DNA of 64,000 nt from Burkholderia cepacia ATCC 25416 (GTDB lineage Bacteria; Pseudomonadota; Gammaproteobacteria; Burkholderiales; Burkholderiaceae). The position numbers and the translations under genes are program-made. Below are positions 42,627-52,461 of this stretch, in pieces; the stretch's first letter is position 1; each line of letters starts with the position of its first letter. Location of the stretch: NCBI RefSeq assembly GCF_001411495.1, contig NZ_CP012982.1:1984001-2048000 (forward strand). Direction: 5' to 3'. A model generated the notes under the pieces. That model had not been told where the DNA came from. It searched no databases and saw only the letters and a program-made list of their open reading frames with translations.

Positions 42627-45600
42627 ATGCCATACAGCACGCTTCAGTCCATTCGCCGCTACCAGAGCATTTCGATGTTCGGGGGCGGCATCGTCGTCAC
42701 GATCCTGATCCTGATCGCCTGCGGGCTCGGGATCACGTCGATCGTCTACGGCTATCTGGACGGCGAGCGGCGCAATTTCCTGAACGGTGTCGAGGAAGCC
42801 TCGGACGAGATACAGGTGGCCGAGACGTCGTTCCGCAACGGCGTCACGAATACGCAACTCATCTGGCGAGAGATCGGCGCGGCGCCGGCCGACGTCGTGC
42901 ACACGTTCTTCGCCGACGGCCAGCAGCTCGCGATCAAGCCGTATCCGTCGCTCGTGGTCGGCGTGCCGGGGCAAACGGCGCAGCGCGACGAGGTCGCGCG
43001 CTATCTCGCGTTGTCGTTCCTGCTGTCGCGCATCTGCGCGGCGAGTTCGCTCAATCGCGGGCGCACGCTCGAGGGTTACCACTACAGCACGCGCACGGGC
43101 GTCTTCGGCCTCGTGCCGCACCTGACGCGCGACAATCCCGCGCTGGCGTCGGCCGGCGCACGTGCTCGATGCGTTGCGCGTCGATTTCGACGGCTCGCCG
43201 CCGGCCCCGAACGACGGTCGGCCGAATGTCCGCTGGCTGCCGCCCTACGTCAACCCCGTCACCGGGCAGGTGCGCATCCGCGTTGCCGCCGAGGCGCGCG
43301 CCGCCGGCCAGCCGTTCGCGGTGCTGGTCACCGAATACGCACCCGAATACCTGCTGTCATGGCTGCCCGGGCGGGCCCTGGCCGGCACGTTCTTCGTCAC
43401 GTCGGCGGACAACCGGCTGATCGCGATCGATCCCGACGTCGAACGCACGAACGCACTCACCGAGCGCTTGTTGAACCTCGATGTCGCGCATCGTGGCGCC
43501 GTGTCCGCCGAGCCGCTCTTTCGCGACGGCGCGATCGTGTTCAGCAGCAAGCTCGCGGCAACCGGCTGGACGATCGCCTATGCGCTGTCGTGGGGCGACG
43601 TGGTGGCCGGCATCGGCGTGCAGGCCGGCGCGCTCGCGGCGTCGACCCTCGTTGCGATCGTCGTGATGTGGTTGCTGCTCGTGCGCTTTCACCGGCGCGT
43701 GCTTGTGCCTGTGTATGCACGCTCGGCCCGCGTGTTCGACAGCGAGGCGCTGTGCCGCAGCGTGATCGCGATGGCGCCGGTCGGCATCGGCCTCGTGTCG
43801 CTGTCCGACCGGCGCGTGATGCTCGCGAGCGACGCACTCACGCAGATGCTGCTGCCGCATGAAGGCGATCACCATGCGCTGTCCGCGCAGGTACTCGAGA
43901 AGTACGACGCGTTCGTCGCGAACGGCGGGGCAGGCCGGACGATGACGACCGAACTCATGCTCGATGCACGCGGCGATGCGCCGCTGCACCTGGAGGTCAT
44001 CGCGCACAGCGCACGTTATCAGGGCGAGGACGTGCTGATTGCGACGTTCGCCGACACGAGCGCGCAGCGCCGCCTCGTTCGTCAGCTCGAGGAAGCCGTG
44101 CGCGCGGCCGATTCGGCGAATGCGGCCAAGTCGTCGTTTCTCGCCGCGACGAGCCATGAGATCCGCACGCCGCTCAACGTGATCCTCGGCAACCTCGAGC
44201 TGCTCGAGCGCACGGCGCTCGACGCATCGCAGCAGAGCCGCGTGCGGACGTTGCGCGCGTCGGCCGAAGGGCTGCTCGCGATCGTCAGCGACGTGCTCGA
44301 TTTCTCGAAGATCGAAGCTGGCGCGATGTCGGTCGAGTCGATCGAGTTCGACGTGATCGCGGTGATCGAACGCGAGCTCGCGGCCTTCGCACCGGTCGCA
44401 AAGGCAAAAGGGTTGCCGCTGTTCGCCGATATCGATGCGAGCGGCGCGCAGCGGATGCGTGGTGATCCGACGCGGCTCGCACAGGTGGTCGGCAACCTGT
44501 TGAGCAACGCGATCAAGTTCACGAGCGACGGGCGTATCGTCGCGCGCGTGGCGGTCGGGCGGAGTGCGCGTGGTGCGCCCGAGATCGCGATCGGCATCGA
44601 GGATACCGGCATCGGGATCGACTTCGCGCAGCAGAACAGGCTGTTCAAGCCGTTCTCGCAGGTCGACGCATCGATCACGCGGCGCTACGGCGGCACGGGG
44701 CTCGGGCTCGCGCTGTGCGATCGGCTGGTCGCGGCGATGGGCGGCACGATTTCGGTCGACAGCGCGCCGCGTGTCGGCAGCCTGTTTACCGTGCGCTTGC
44801 CGCTGCGCGCGGGCATTGCGCCGAAATCCCCGGCCGGCACGGGCGCCGGCCAGACGCTGATCGTCGTGTCGCCGGAGGACGCGTGGCGTGCGTTTGCATT
44901 TCCCCATCTGCGGGCATGGGGTTTCGACGTCGCGATGCATCCGAGTCCGATCGGGATTGCCGCCGGGTGCCTCGCGCGTGCACACGCGATCGTGCTCTTC
45001 GGCGATTCCGACCAATGGCGGCGCGAAGAGCTCGACAGTCTTGGTGGGGAGACGCCGGTCGTGCTGGCTACGCCGGACGGCCCGCTGCAGCCGGATGTCG
45101 CGGGCCGGACGATCCGCGTGTCGAGTTATTCGCTGAACGGGCTGTGCATGGCAATCGCGCAGGCGCGAGTCGCTACCGCCGAGTCGCCGCGCGGGCCGGG
45201 GCGCGCGACCGATTTCTGGCAGCCGTTGTTGCCGGCCTCCAGTGCGCGTGTGCCGCGTGTGCTGGTGGCCGACGATGCGGCGGTCAACGGGTCGATTTTC
45301 CGCGAGCAGCTGGATGTGCTCGGTTGCACGGTCCGGTGCGTGTCGTCCGGCGGCGCGGCGCTCGACACGCTCGCGAACGGCACGTGGGACGTGCTGCTGC
45401 TCGGCGCCGACCTGCCCGACATGTCGGCCCGGGAACTGGCGGAAGCCGTTCATGCGCGCGCCTTGCCGTGCGACATGATCGTCGTGGCATCGCATCTGGT
45501 GCCCGACGATGCCCGGCGCTACGCGGCATCGAACGTCGCGTGCGTGTTGACCAAGCCGGTAACGCTGGCCGACCTGCGCCGCGGCCTCGTACGCATCGCG

Positions 45601-45696
45601 CGGCGGCGCGGGATCGTGTTGCCCGCGGGCGCGGCGGACGGGCGGCTTGCTTCGGGCGTAATGGCCGCTGCGGCGGCACACTGGCCGGGACGCTAG
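42627..45696 (+). pseudogene. Hybrid sensor histidine kinase 1, frameshifted, with degenerate receiver
   Basis: Two overlapping frames together encode one transmembrane hybrid kinase. The first frame (from 42627) gives a membrane helix (GGGIVVTILILIACGLGITS) and sensor sequence up to DNPALASAGA near 43160; the continuation is in the next frame from about 43162 (LDALRVDFDGSPPAPNDGRP). A single extra base, or two missing, near 43150-43162 would explain it. The rest is complete: second helix near 43650, H-box LAATSHEIRTPLNVILG, NLLSNAIKF, IEDTGIGIDF and GGTGLGLALCDRLVAAMGG. The receiver keeps VLVADDAAVN and TKPVT, but the phospho-acceptor position reads LLLGADLPD (Gly for Asp). No Hpt domain. 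Real mutation versus sequencing error is unresolved. Confidence 0.8.
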
Positions 45697-45806
45697 AAAT
45701 GGCGGCGCATCGGCGACGTAGATCGCCTGCGTCAGAACAGGGAAGGCAGATACGCCGCATTGCTTCGATGCCGCGTGAATTCGACTGAAGAAGGAAGGGT
45801 AAGGCA

Positions 45807-46004
45807 GTGCGCTATATGGGAAAGGTGTTCGGGCTGCTGCTTGGATTCGCGACGTTGCCGGAGAAATCCCGACGGGATTTCCTGACGAAGCTGAACGAAT
45901 TCATGATGATGTCGCCGTCGCAGAAGCGGCGGGCCATCACCGAGTGGCAGCACGTCGCGGATGACAGGTCTGGTGAGCAGGACAAAACCGCGGTCAAGCA
46001 TTAG
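45807..46004 (+). CDS. Small conserved-looking hypothetical protein in kinase operon
   Basis: 65 residues from a GTG at 45807 with GGAAGGGTAAGG upstream; an ATG four codons in is an alternative start. MRYMGKVFGLLLGFATLPEK is followed by SRRDFLTKLNEFMMMSPSQK and a polar tail. It could be a small amphipathic, membrane-associated protein. No family recognised. Its place between kinase 1 and the response regulator suggests a link to that system. Confidence 0.65.
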   Translation: MRYMGKVFGLLLGFATLPEKSRRDFLTKLNEFMMMSPSQKRRAITEWQHVADDRSGEQDKTAVKH

Positions 46005-46342
46005 GGCGCGGCTTCGGCCGCCTTGCGGGACGGGATGGATCGACGGCGTGGGGGCGCCGCCGATCGGACGTGCATGGGCGGCGGACTCTCGACGGTTCGG
46101 CCCGTAACGTCACGCCGGGCGCGTCTGCGTGCGTGATGGCATGTGCGTCGGATCGTGGCGGGTACAGGCCGCCACGCCGGAGCGCAGAGCCGCCGCGGAA
46201 CCCGTCTATTATCTTAAAATTTCGCTGCACACCGCCGGGTTCGCCGAACGCCGTGACGCGACCGTGTTGCGGGATCGATTCAAGTCCCGGCGCGTCGCAC
46301 AACATGGCACGTCAGGCCGCGTGTATCGGGAGAAGAAGATAA
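46005..46342. other. Intergenic region before response regulator
   Basis: 338 bp. Immediately after the small gene, GCGGC-TTCG-GCCGC (46008-46021) forms a short UUCG-type hairpin. An AT-rich element (TATTATCTTAAAATTTC near 46206) may hold a promoter for the regulator gene. No coding evidence. Confidence 0.45.
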
Positions 46343-47002
46343 ATGGATGAATTTTTTGTGCGAGTGATGGTGGCGGACGATCATCCTTCGTCCGCACTCG
46401 GAATGTCGCAGGCGCTCGCGGGCAGCAGCACGATCAAGCTGCTCGGCACTGTCTCGAATTCGACCGATCTCGTGGCGATGCTCGACGAGCAGCAAAGCGA
46501 CGTGCTCGTCGTCGACTACGTCATGCCCGGCGGCAAGTATGGCGACGGTCTTTCACTGCTGTCCTTCCTCCAGCGTCGCTACCCGGCACTTCGCCTCGTG
46601 ACGATCACGATGATCGACAACCCGAGCGTGCTGCTCGCGATCCAGAAGCAGGGTGTCGGGTGCATCCTGAGCAAGTCCGATGCGATTTCGCATCTGGTCG
46701 GCGCGGTGCATGCGGCTTTCGTCGGTGCCAATTATCTGTCTCCGTTCGTCAAGAAGCTGCTGGAGGATTGCCAGCCGTCGGCGGGTGTCCGCACGCTGAC
46801 CGCCCGCGAGATCGAAGTCGTGCGGCTTTACGGGGCCGGCCTGACGGTCGGCGAGATCGCCGTCCAGCTTCATCGCAGCAAGCAGACGATCAGTTCGCGG
46901 AAATCGAGCGCGATGAAGAAGCTCGGTATCGTTCGCGATGCCGATCTGATTCGCTATGCGAGCGAGGGCCATCTGCCCGACTTGCCCGAGGCCGGTGCAT
47001 GA
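46343..47002 (+). CDS. NarL/LuxR-type response regulator (RcsB/BvgA-like)
   Basis: 219 residues. Receiver: VMVADDHPSSALGMSQAL, phospho-acceptor Asp58 in VLVVDYVMPGGKYGDGLS, and Lys in CILSKSDAISHL. The C-terminal LuxR-type HTH (about 148-210) reads RTLTAREIEVVRLYGAGLTV and AVQLHRSKQTISSRKSSAMK. The insertion after the phospho-site (GGKYGDG) is typical of RcsB/BvgA relatives. It lies between two hybrid kinases. In B. cenocepacia a comparable two-kinase, one-regulator set (cblS, cblT, cblR) controls cable pili; equivalence here is inferred. GGAGAAGAAGAT precedes the ATG. Confidence 0.93.
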   Translation: MDEFFVRVMVADDHPSSALGMSQALAGSSTIKLLGTVSNSTDLVAMLDEQQSDVLVVDYVMPGGKYGDGLSLLSFLQRRYPALRLVTITMIDNPSVLLAIQKQGVGCILSKSDAISHLVGAVHAAFVGANYLSPFVKKLLEDCQPSAGVRTLTAREIEVVRLYGAGLTVGEIAVQLHRSKQTISSRKSSAMKKLGIVRDADLIRYASEGHLPDLPEAGA

Positions 47003-47082
47003 ACGGCGCCCGGCGGACAGTACCGAGTGACCCGGACAACGCATGACGCGGTGCCGGTGCCGAGACGACTTCGACGACACCT

Positions 47083-50000
47083 ATGCCCACCAAACTGAAA
47101 ACGCTGATCGCGCATGCCGCGGCCGCGGGCCGCAAGCCGTTCGAACCGGGGCGCGTGCGACGCCAGCAGCAATGGTTGCTGTACGGAAGCGGTGTGGCGA
47201 TCACGGTGTTCGTGCTGGTCTGCGCGGCACTGGTCGCGCAGCTCGACCTGCAGGAGTCGGTTGCGCGTGACCGTTCCGAGTTCCTGCTACGCAAGGCCGA
47301 CCTGCTCGCGGAGATGGAGGTGGTCAGGGCGCTCCAGAATCGCTATGTCGAAAACCTCGAGTTGATGGCCCGGCACTTGCCGACCGCGCCGTCCGATGCA
47401 CTCAAGCGGTTTGCCGACGATCGCGGCAGGCTGGCCGTTCTCGGACACACGGGACGCGTGGCGGTGGCCGCGTTCGCGGCCGATCCGTCGCCCCGGCCAG
47501 GGGGGCCTACGCGCCGTTTCTTGCGGCGTTTCTCGAGCCGGTCGAGAAGACGGGTGTCATGCCGCCGAGGCAGCCCGGCGGCCCGGGCATGGGCGGATAT
47601 CTGATCGATCCGGACGGCGGCTTCGTCATCGTGGCCGGGTATCCGCTGGTGAAGGCGACGCTCGCGCTGCCGGCCGGTTTCGACGTGAAGGCGTTGATCC
47701 GGCAGTTGCAGCCGCCGGCCGAGTATGTATCGGCGGCTGCCGCGCCCGGCAATCGGCAGATTTTTCTGGACCGGCGGCAGGATCCGCTGCTCGGGCGGTC
47801 CGTGCTGCGGTTCGCGCAGGCGGTGCGGGACAGCCAGGGCAAGCCGGTCGCATGGTTTGTCGTTGTCGCGCGGCCGGAGATCGACGACATCCTGCGCGCC
47901 TCGTCCTCCGGCCATGACTATGCACTGGTCGATTCGAACACGAATGTCCTGACCGGCCGGCAGGCTGCCCCCGCGCTGACCGCCCGCGCGCTCGATTATG
48001 CGCGCGCGATCGGTGGCGAGCGGGCCGCCGCACACCGTGTCGGCACGAGTATCGTCATCGGCGACCGCATGCCGGGGTTCCGCGAGGTGCTGACCGCGAC
48101 GTATTCGTGGCGCGGCCTGTTCGACGACGTGGCCGTCCGCCTGGGTATCGCAACCGGTCTCGCGTTGCTCGCGATCGGGACGGTGTGGTTCGCGATCGTC
48201 ATGTTCGACCGGCGCGCGCTGCGCCCTGCCAACCGCCGCGCGATCCGGCTGATCGAAAGCGAGGCGCTGAACCGCACGCTGATTCGCACGGCGCCGGCCG
48301 GCATCATGCTGCTGGCGCTGGCCAACGGCGACACGATGGCGCGCAACGAGGCCGCACAGGCTTATGGCGGCACCGGCATGGCGCCGTCGCTCGGCAAGCG
48401 CATCTGGCAGGCATACCGCGACAGTATCGCGGGCGGTCGGAAGCCGCGCGTCGTCACGCACGAGTTGTCGGTCGACCGCGCCGATGGCGGGGCGGCCTAC
48501 CTTGCGGCGCACATCGTCCGTACCCGCTATCGCGGCGTCGATGTACTGCTCTGTACGCTGACCGACATCACCGCGCGCAAGCAGGCCGAGGACAAGCTGC
48601 GCGAGGCACGCGAAGCCGCGGACGACGCGAACAAGGCGAAGTCGACCTTCCTGGCGACGATGAGCCACGAGATTCGCACGCCGCTGAACGCGATCGTCGG
48701 CAATCTCGAATTGATGGCGCGTGCGGCATTGCCATCGACCGAACAGCGTCGGCTGCAGACGGTCATGTCGTCGTCCGACGCACTGCTGCGCGTGATCAAC
48801 GACGTGCTCGACCTGTCGAAGGCCGAATCCAACCAGATGGTGCTGGAAGCCGTGCCGTTCGACCTTCGAGCCGTGCTGCTCGACGTCGCGGCGATCTTTC
48901 GTCCGCTCGCCGAAGCGAAACGGCTCGTACTCGAATGCCGTGTCGCGCCGGGGCTGGCCGACGGTTACGTCGGCGATCCGACCCGCCTGCGCCAGATCGT
49001 GTCGAACCTTGTCAGTAATGCGATCAAGTTCACCGAGCATGGCAGCGTGACGATCGACGCGCTGCCGGCCGTCGCTTCCGGCCGGCAGCACGGCGTCGAA
49101 ATCTCGGTGCGCGACACGGGCATCGGCATTCCTGCGGAAGCGCTACCGGCGCTGTTCGATGTGTACGTGCAGACCGATCCGTCGATTTACCGGCGCTTCG
49201 GCGGCACGGGGCTGGGGCTGCCGCTTTGCGGACGTCTCGCGCGCCTGATGAGCGGTGCGCTGACGGTCGACAGCCAACCGGGTGCGGGGACGACCTTCAC
49301 CGCATCGCTGCTGTTGGCGAGGGCGCCGTCCGGATGGCGCGTTGCGTTCGACGACGAACCCGCCACGACGCCAGCGTGGCCGACGCGCCCGGACGGCGGT
49401 GTGCCGCTGCGCGTGCTCGTCGCGGAAGATCACCCGGCGAGCCGCGTGTTGTTGCGGGATCAGCTCGATGCGCTGAGCTACGATGCGACGATCGTCACGA
49501 ACGGCGTCGAGGCGATGCGTGCGTACTTTTCGCAGTCGTTCGATGTCGTGCTGACCGATCTAGGCATGCCCGAACTCGACGGCTTCGCGCTGGCGAACTT
49601 CCTGCGCGAGCAGGGGGCGACGGTACCCGTGATCGCGATGACCGCGCACGCGACCGAAGAGGACCGTCGGCGGTGCGCACAGGTTGGCGTCGCGGAGGTC
49701 GTGCTCAAGCCGCTGTCGATCGATGCGCTCGATGCGGTGTTGCGGCGCCACGGGGGGCGCGGCGCGACGGCGTTGCACGCGGTCGATCGCGACGACCGGC
49801 AGGTGTCGTTGATGACGGAAGAGATGTGCGAACAATTGCGTGCCGCGACGCTGCGCTCGCTGGCGACGATCGACGCCGCATTGCTGCGCGGCGACGACGA
49901 TTGCCTCAAGGGCGAGCTGCATTCGATGCGAGGCGGCTTCGCGCTGGCCGGCGACGCAGACGCGAGCGATGCGTGCGCGAGAGGCGAGCGTGCGCTGGCC

Positions 50001-50087
50001 GCGGGCGGTGTCGATGCGCTCAAGCCGGAATGGCCGGCGATGCGCGAGGAGGTGGAGGCTGCGCTGTCGAGATTGCCCGGCGACTGA
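47083..50087 (+). pseudogene. Hybrid sensor kinase 2 with receiver and Hpt, frameshifted at a G run
   Basis: One large BvgS/RcsC-like protein split over two frames. The first (from 47083) carries helix LLYGSGVAITVFVLVCAALV and sensor sequence to AAFAADPSPRPG. The second resumes at AYAPFLAAFLEPVEKTG. The break coincides with a run of six G at 47500-47505; seven G would restore one frame. Downstream is intact: second helix near 48150, PAS-like region, H-box FLATMSHEIRTPLNAIVG, LVSNAIKF, VRDTGIGIPAEAL, GGTGLGLPLCGRL. The receiver is complete (VLVAEDHPASRVLL, VVLTDLGMPELDG, VVLKPLSID). The C-terminal Hpt has the phospho-His in LKGELHSMRGGFALAG. A slippage site, real mutation or base-call error are all possible. 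Confidence 0.82.
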
Positions 50088-50453
50088 ACGGAACGACGCC
50101 GTGCTTGCCGGCGCGACGGCGGGAGAGGCTTGCGACGTGGACGGCCGACGACCGCGAACGCTGCGCAGTCGTGCGCACTGGATCGTCGAGAGGTACGCGC
50201 TCGCCGGGCGATCGTATTCATGGACTGACGCGCGAACGCCATGATGGGCGCGGCGATGGTCCCAGGCCGCCGCGCCGACACGCCGCCGTGCCGCAAGCGA
50301 GGCGACACGCGGGCACCGCACGCCGCCGCGCAGAACGGCACGGCGCTCGACAACCGGTTATCCGGCATGAGTGCGCCGCCGGCGGATGCCGGAGGCGGCT
50401 GCATCATTGCGTGGAATTGGCCCATCGCGCGCGGGATCGACTTCGGATACCCA
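50088..50453. other. Convergent intergenic region, kinase 2 / acdS
   Basis: 366 bp of high-GC sequence without a supported gene. A weak hairpin, GCCGCC (50375-50380) with GGCGGC (50394-50399), lies between the converging genes but no T-run is present. Confidence 0.4.
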
Positions 50454-51470
50454 TCAGCCGTTGCGGAAGATCTCCGCATAAGCACTCAACGCCGGCACTC
50501 CGCCAAGGTGCGCATACAGCACCTTCGACCCCGGCTCGAATTCCCCGCGCTGCACCTTGTCGATCATCCCGTGCATCGATTTCCCTTCATAGACGGGATC
50601 GGTCAGCATGCCTTCCAGCCGCGCACACAGACGAATCGCCTCCAGCGTGCCATCGTTCGGGAGTCCGTATTCCGGCCCGGCATAGCGCGTGTCGAGCACC
50701 ACGTCCTTCGTTTCGATATCGCGCCCCAGCCCGACCAGCTCGGCCGTGTGCCGTGCGATCCGCGTGATCTGCTCGTGTGTGCGCTCGGGCGTCGCCGACG
50801 CGTCGATGCCGATCACGCGATCCGCGCGTCCGTCGGCCGCGAAGCCGACGACCATCCCCGCCTGCGTGCTGCCCGTGACCGAGCAGACCACGATGTAATC
50901 GAACTTGAAGCCGAGCTGCGCTTCCTGTTCCCGCACTTCTTCCGCGAAGCCCACGAACCCGAGCCCGCCGAGCGGATGCTCGGAACACCCGGCCGGTATC
51001 GGATACGGCTTGCCGCCCGACTGCCGCACGCTCTCCATCGCTTCTTCCCAGCTGCGGCGAATGCCGATGTCGAAACCGTCGGCGACGAGCCGCACGTCGG
51101 CACCCATCATCCGCGACAGCTGGATGTTGCCGACGCGGTCGTACACGGGGTCTTCATAGTTGACCCAGTGCTCCTGCACGAGCACGCACTTCATCCCGAG
51201 ATGCGCGGCGACGGCCGCGACCTGGCGCGTCTGGTTCGACTGCACGCCGCCGATCGACACGAGCGTGTCGGCACCTTGCGCGAGCGCGTCGGGCACGAGG
51301 TATTCGAGCTTGCGCGTCTTGTTGCCGCCGAATGCGAGGCCGCTGTTGCAGTCCTCGCGCTTCGCATACAGCTCGACCTTGCCGCCGAGATGCGCGCTCA
51401 GGCGCTTGAGCGGCTGGATCGGGGTCGGGCCGAACGTGAGCGGATAACGGGGGAAACGTTGCAGGTTCAT
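50454..51470 (-). CDS. acdS: 1-aminocyclopropane-1-carboxylate deaminase
   Basis: 338 residues, exactly the usual AcdS length, from the ATG at 51470 with CGGAG upstream. Cytosolic PLP enzyme converting the ethylene precursor ACC to 2-oxobutanoate and ammonia. PLP-binding Lys51 in [34 protein letters not shown] follows. Tyr294 and Glu295 (TDPVYEGKS) and Leu322 ([11 protein letters not shown]) match positions that separate true ACC deaminases from D-cysteine desulfhydrases. Divergent from an Lrp-type regulator with a likely Lrp box between them. Confidence 0.97.
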   Translation of the reverse strand: MNLQRFPRYPLTFGPTPIQPLKRLSAHLGGKVELYAKREDCNSGLAFGGNKTRKLEYLVPDALAQGADTLVSIGGVQSNQTRQVAAVAAHLGMKCVLVQEHWVNYEDPVYDRVGNIQLSRMMGADVRLVADGFDIGIRRSWEEAMESVRQSGGKPYPIPAGCSEHPLGGLGFVGFAEEVREQEAQLGFKFDYIVVCSVTGSTQAGMVVGFAADGRADRVIGIDASATPERTHEQITRIARHTAELVGLGRDIETKDVVLDTRYAGPEYGLPNDGTLEAIRLCARLEGMLTDPVYEGKSMHGMIDKVQRGEFEPGSKVLYAHLGGVPALSAYAEIFRNG

Positions 51471-51624
51471 CGACAAGCTCCGAGGGAAGGTGGGCAGGAA
51501 ACCGGATCGGTCGGGTGCTGCTCGCACGCCGTGTCCCGATGGAAAAATGATAGGCAGGACGGTGCGAAATGAGCTTGCGAAATAAATGGTGACGACCTAC
51601 GTTATCGATGAGATATTGATGGTA

Positions 51625-51642
51625 GAGACAATTTTGATTCTC
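51625..51642. promoter_or_regulatory. Probable Lrp-type operator between acdS and acdR
   Basis: GAGACAATTTTGATTCTC has outer arms GAGA/TCTC around an A/T-rich centre, and with flanks resembles the Lrp consensus YAGHAWATTWTDCTR. It sits 20-37 bp before the regulator start. Published acdR-acdS regions carry such a box. Confidence 0.6.
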
Positions 51643-51661
51643 AAAACGGATGGGAGGCGCA

Positions 51662-52162
51662 ATGAAATTAGATCGCGGTAGCACATCCCCGGCCGACGCC
51701 GCGCCGGCGCTCGATCGCATCGACCGGGCGATCCTGCGGCAGTTGCAGCAGGATGCGTCGATTTCGAACGTGAGCCTTGCCGCGAAGGTGAAGCTGAGCG
51801 CGCCGGCATGTCTGCGGCGCGTCGAGCGGTTGAAGGAGATGGGATTGATTCGCGGCATCGTCGCGTTGCTCGACCCGAAGCCGCTGGGTGCCGGGATGCT
51901 GGTCGTGATCGGCTTCGTGCTGGATCGCTCGACACCGGAGGCGTTCGCCGAATTCGAGAAGGCCGCGCAGAAAGTGTCGGGGTGTGTCGAGTGCCACGTC
52001 GTGACGGGCGAATTCGACTACTTCATGCTGGTCCGCACGCGCGACAACGAGAGCTTCAACCGGTTGCATGCCGAGCAGTTGCTGTACCTGCCCGGCGTGC
52101 GGCAGGTGCGCTCGTTCATGGTGCTCAAGGAGATTCTGTCGACGCACGCGTTGCCGGTGTAG
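51662..52162 (+). CDS. acdR: Lrp/AsnC-family regulator of acdS
   Basis: 166 residues from the ATG at 51662 with GGGAGGCGC upstream. HTH at about 15-70: LDRIDRAILRQLQQDASISN and LSAPACLRRVERLKEMGLIR. RAM domain from about 75: GAGMLVVIGFVLDRSTPEAF, CHVVTGEFDYFMLVRTRDNE and LPGVRQVRSFMVLKEI. In characterised systems AcdR responds to ACC and AcdB to switch on acdS. The divergent arrangement supports the symbol. Confidence 0.88.
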   Translation: MKLDRGSTSPADAAPALDRIDRAILRQLQQDASISNVSLAAKVKLSAPACLRRVERLKEMGLIRGIVALLDPKPLGAGMLVVIGFVLDRSTPEAFAEFEKAAQKVSGCVECHVVTGEFDYFMLVRTRDNESFNRLHAEQLLYLPGVRQVRSFMVLKEILSTHALPV

Positions 52163-52461
52163 CGCGGAGCGCCGTCGATTCTCGTTGGTGACGGATATGC
52201 CGTTTGGTCGATTGAAAACTCCCGATTGGGAGTATCAAATGGGAATGTGAATCAACCCATTTGGGAGTCGCCATGGCAGCAACCACACGTTTGCCCGACC
52301 GATTTCAACTTGCTGCTGAACCCGCTGCATGCGGATTTTGCTTCAAGTGTGAAAGTGATCGGCAAAGAAGCGTTCGTGCTGGATCCCCGCCCGTTTGGTT
52401 GACCAAAGAATTGCTTTGGTTGACGAATCGTCGTCGGCTGCAGCCCGGTCGCGTCACTCGG
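52163..52461. other. Intergenic region with RES-domain remnant
   Basis: 299 bp between acdR and aceE. Apart from the RES-like fragment (52298-52402) it contains imperfect short repeats around GATTGGGAGT and ATTTGGGAGT at 52224-52270. No intact gene. Confidence 0.45.
52298..52402 (+). pseudogene. C-terminal remnant of a RES-domain (toxin-like) gene
   Basis: In one frame ending at TGA 52400-52402 the translation is TDFNLLLNPLHADFASSVKV followed by IGKEAFVLDPRPFG. This pattern (N-LLNP-H-DF, then a strand and F-DPR-F) resembles the C-terminus of RES-domain toxins of type II toxin-antitoxin systems, which hydrolyse or phosphorolyse NAD+. There is no start codon, no upstream catalytic domain and no antitoxin gene, so it is a relic. 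The match is by eye and short. Confidence 0.5.

Noticed and set aside
43357..45681. 774-residue minus-strand frame opposite hybrid kinase 1
   Set aside because: Shadow of a real kinase with clear H, N and G boxes on the plus strand.
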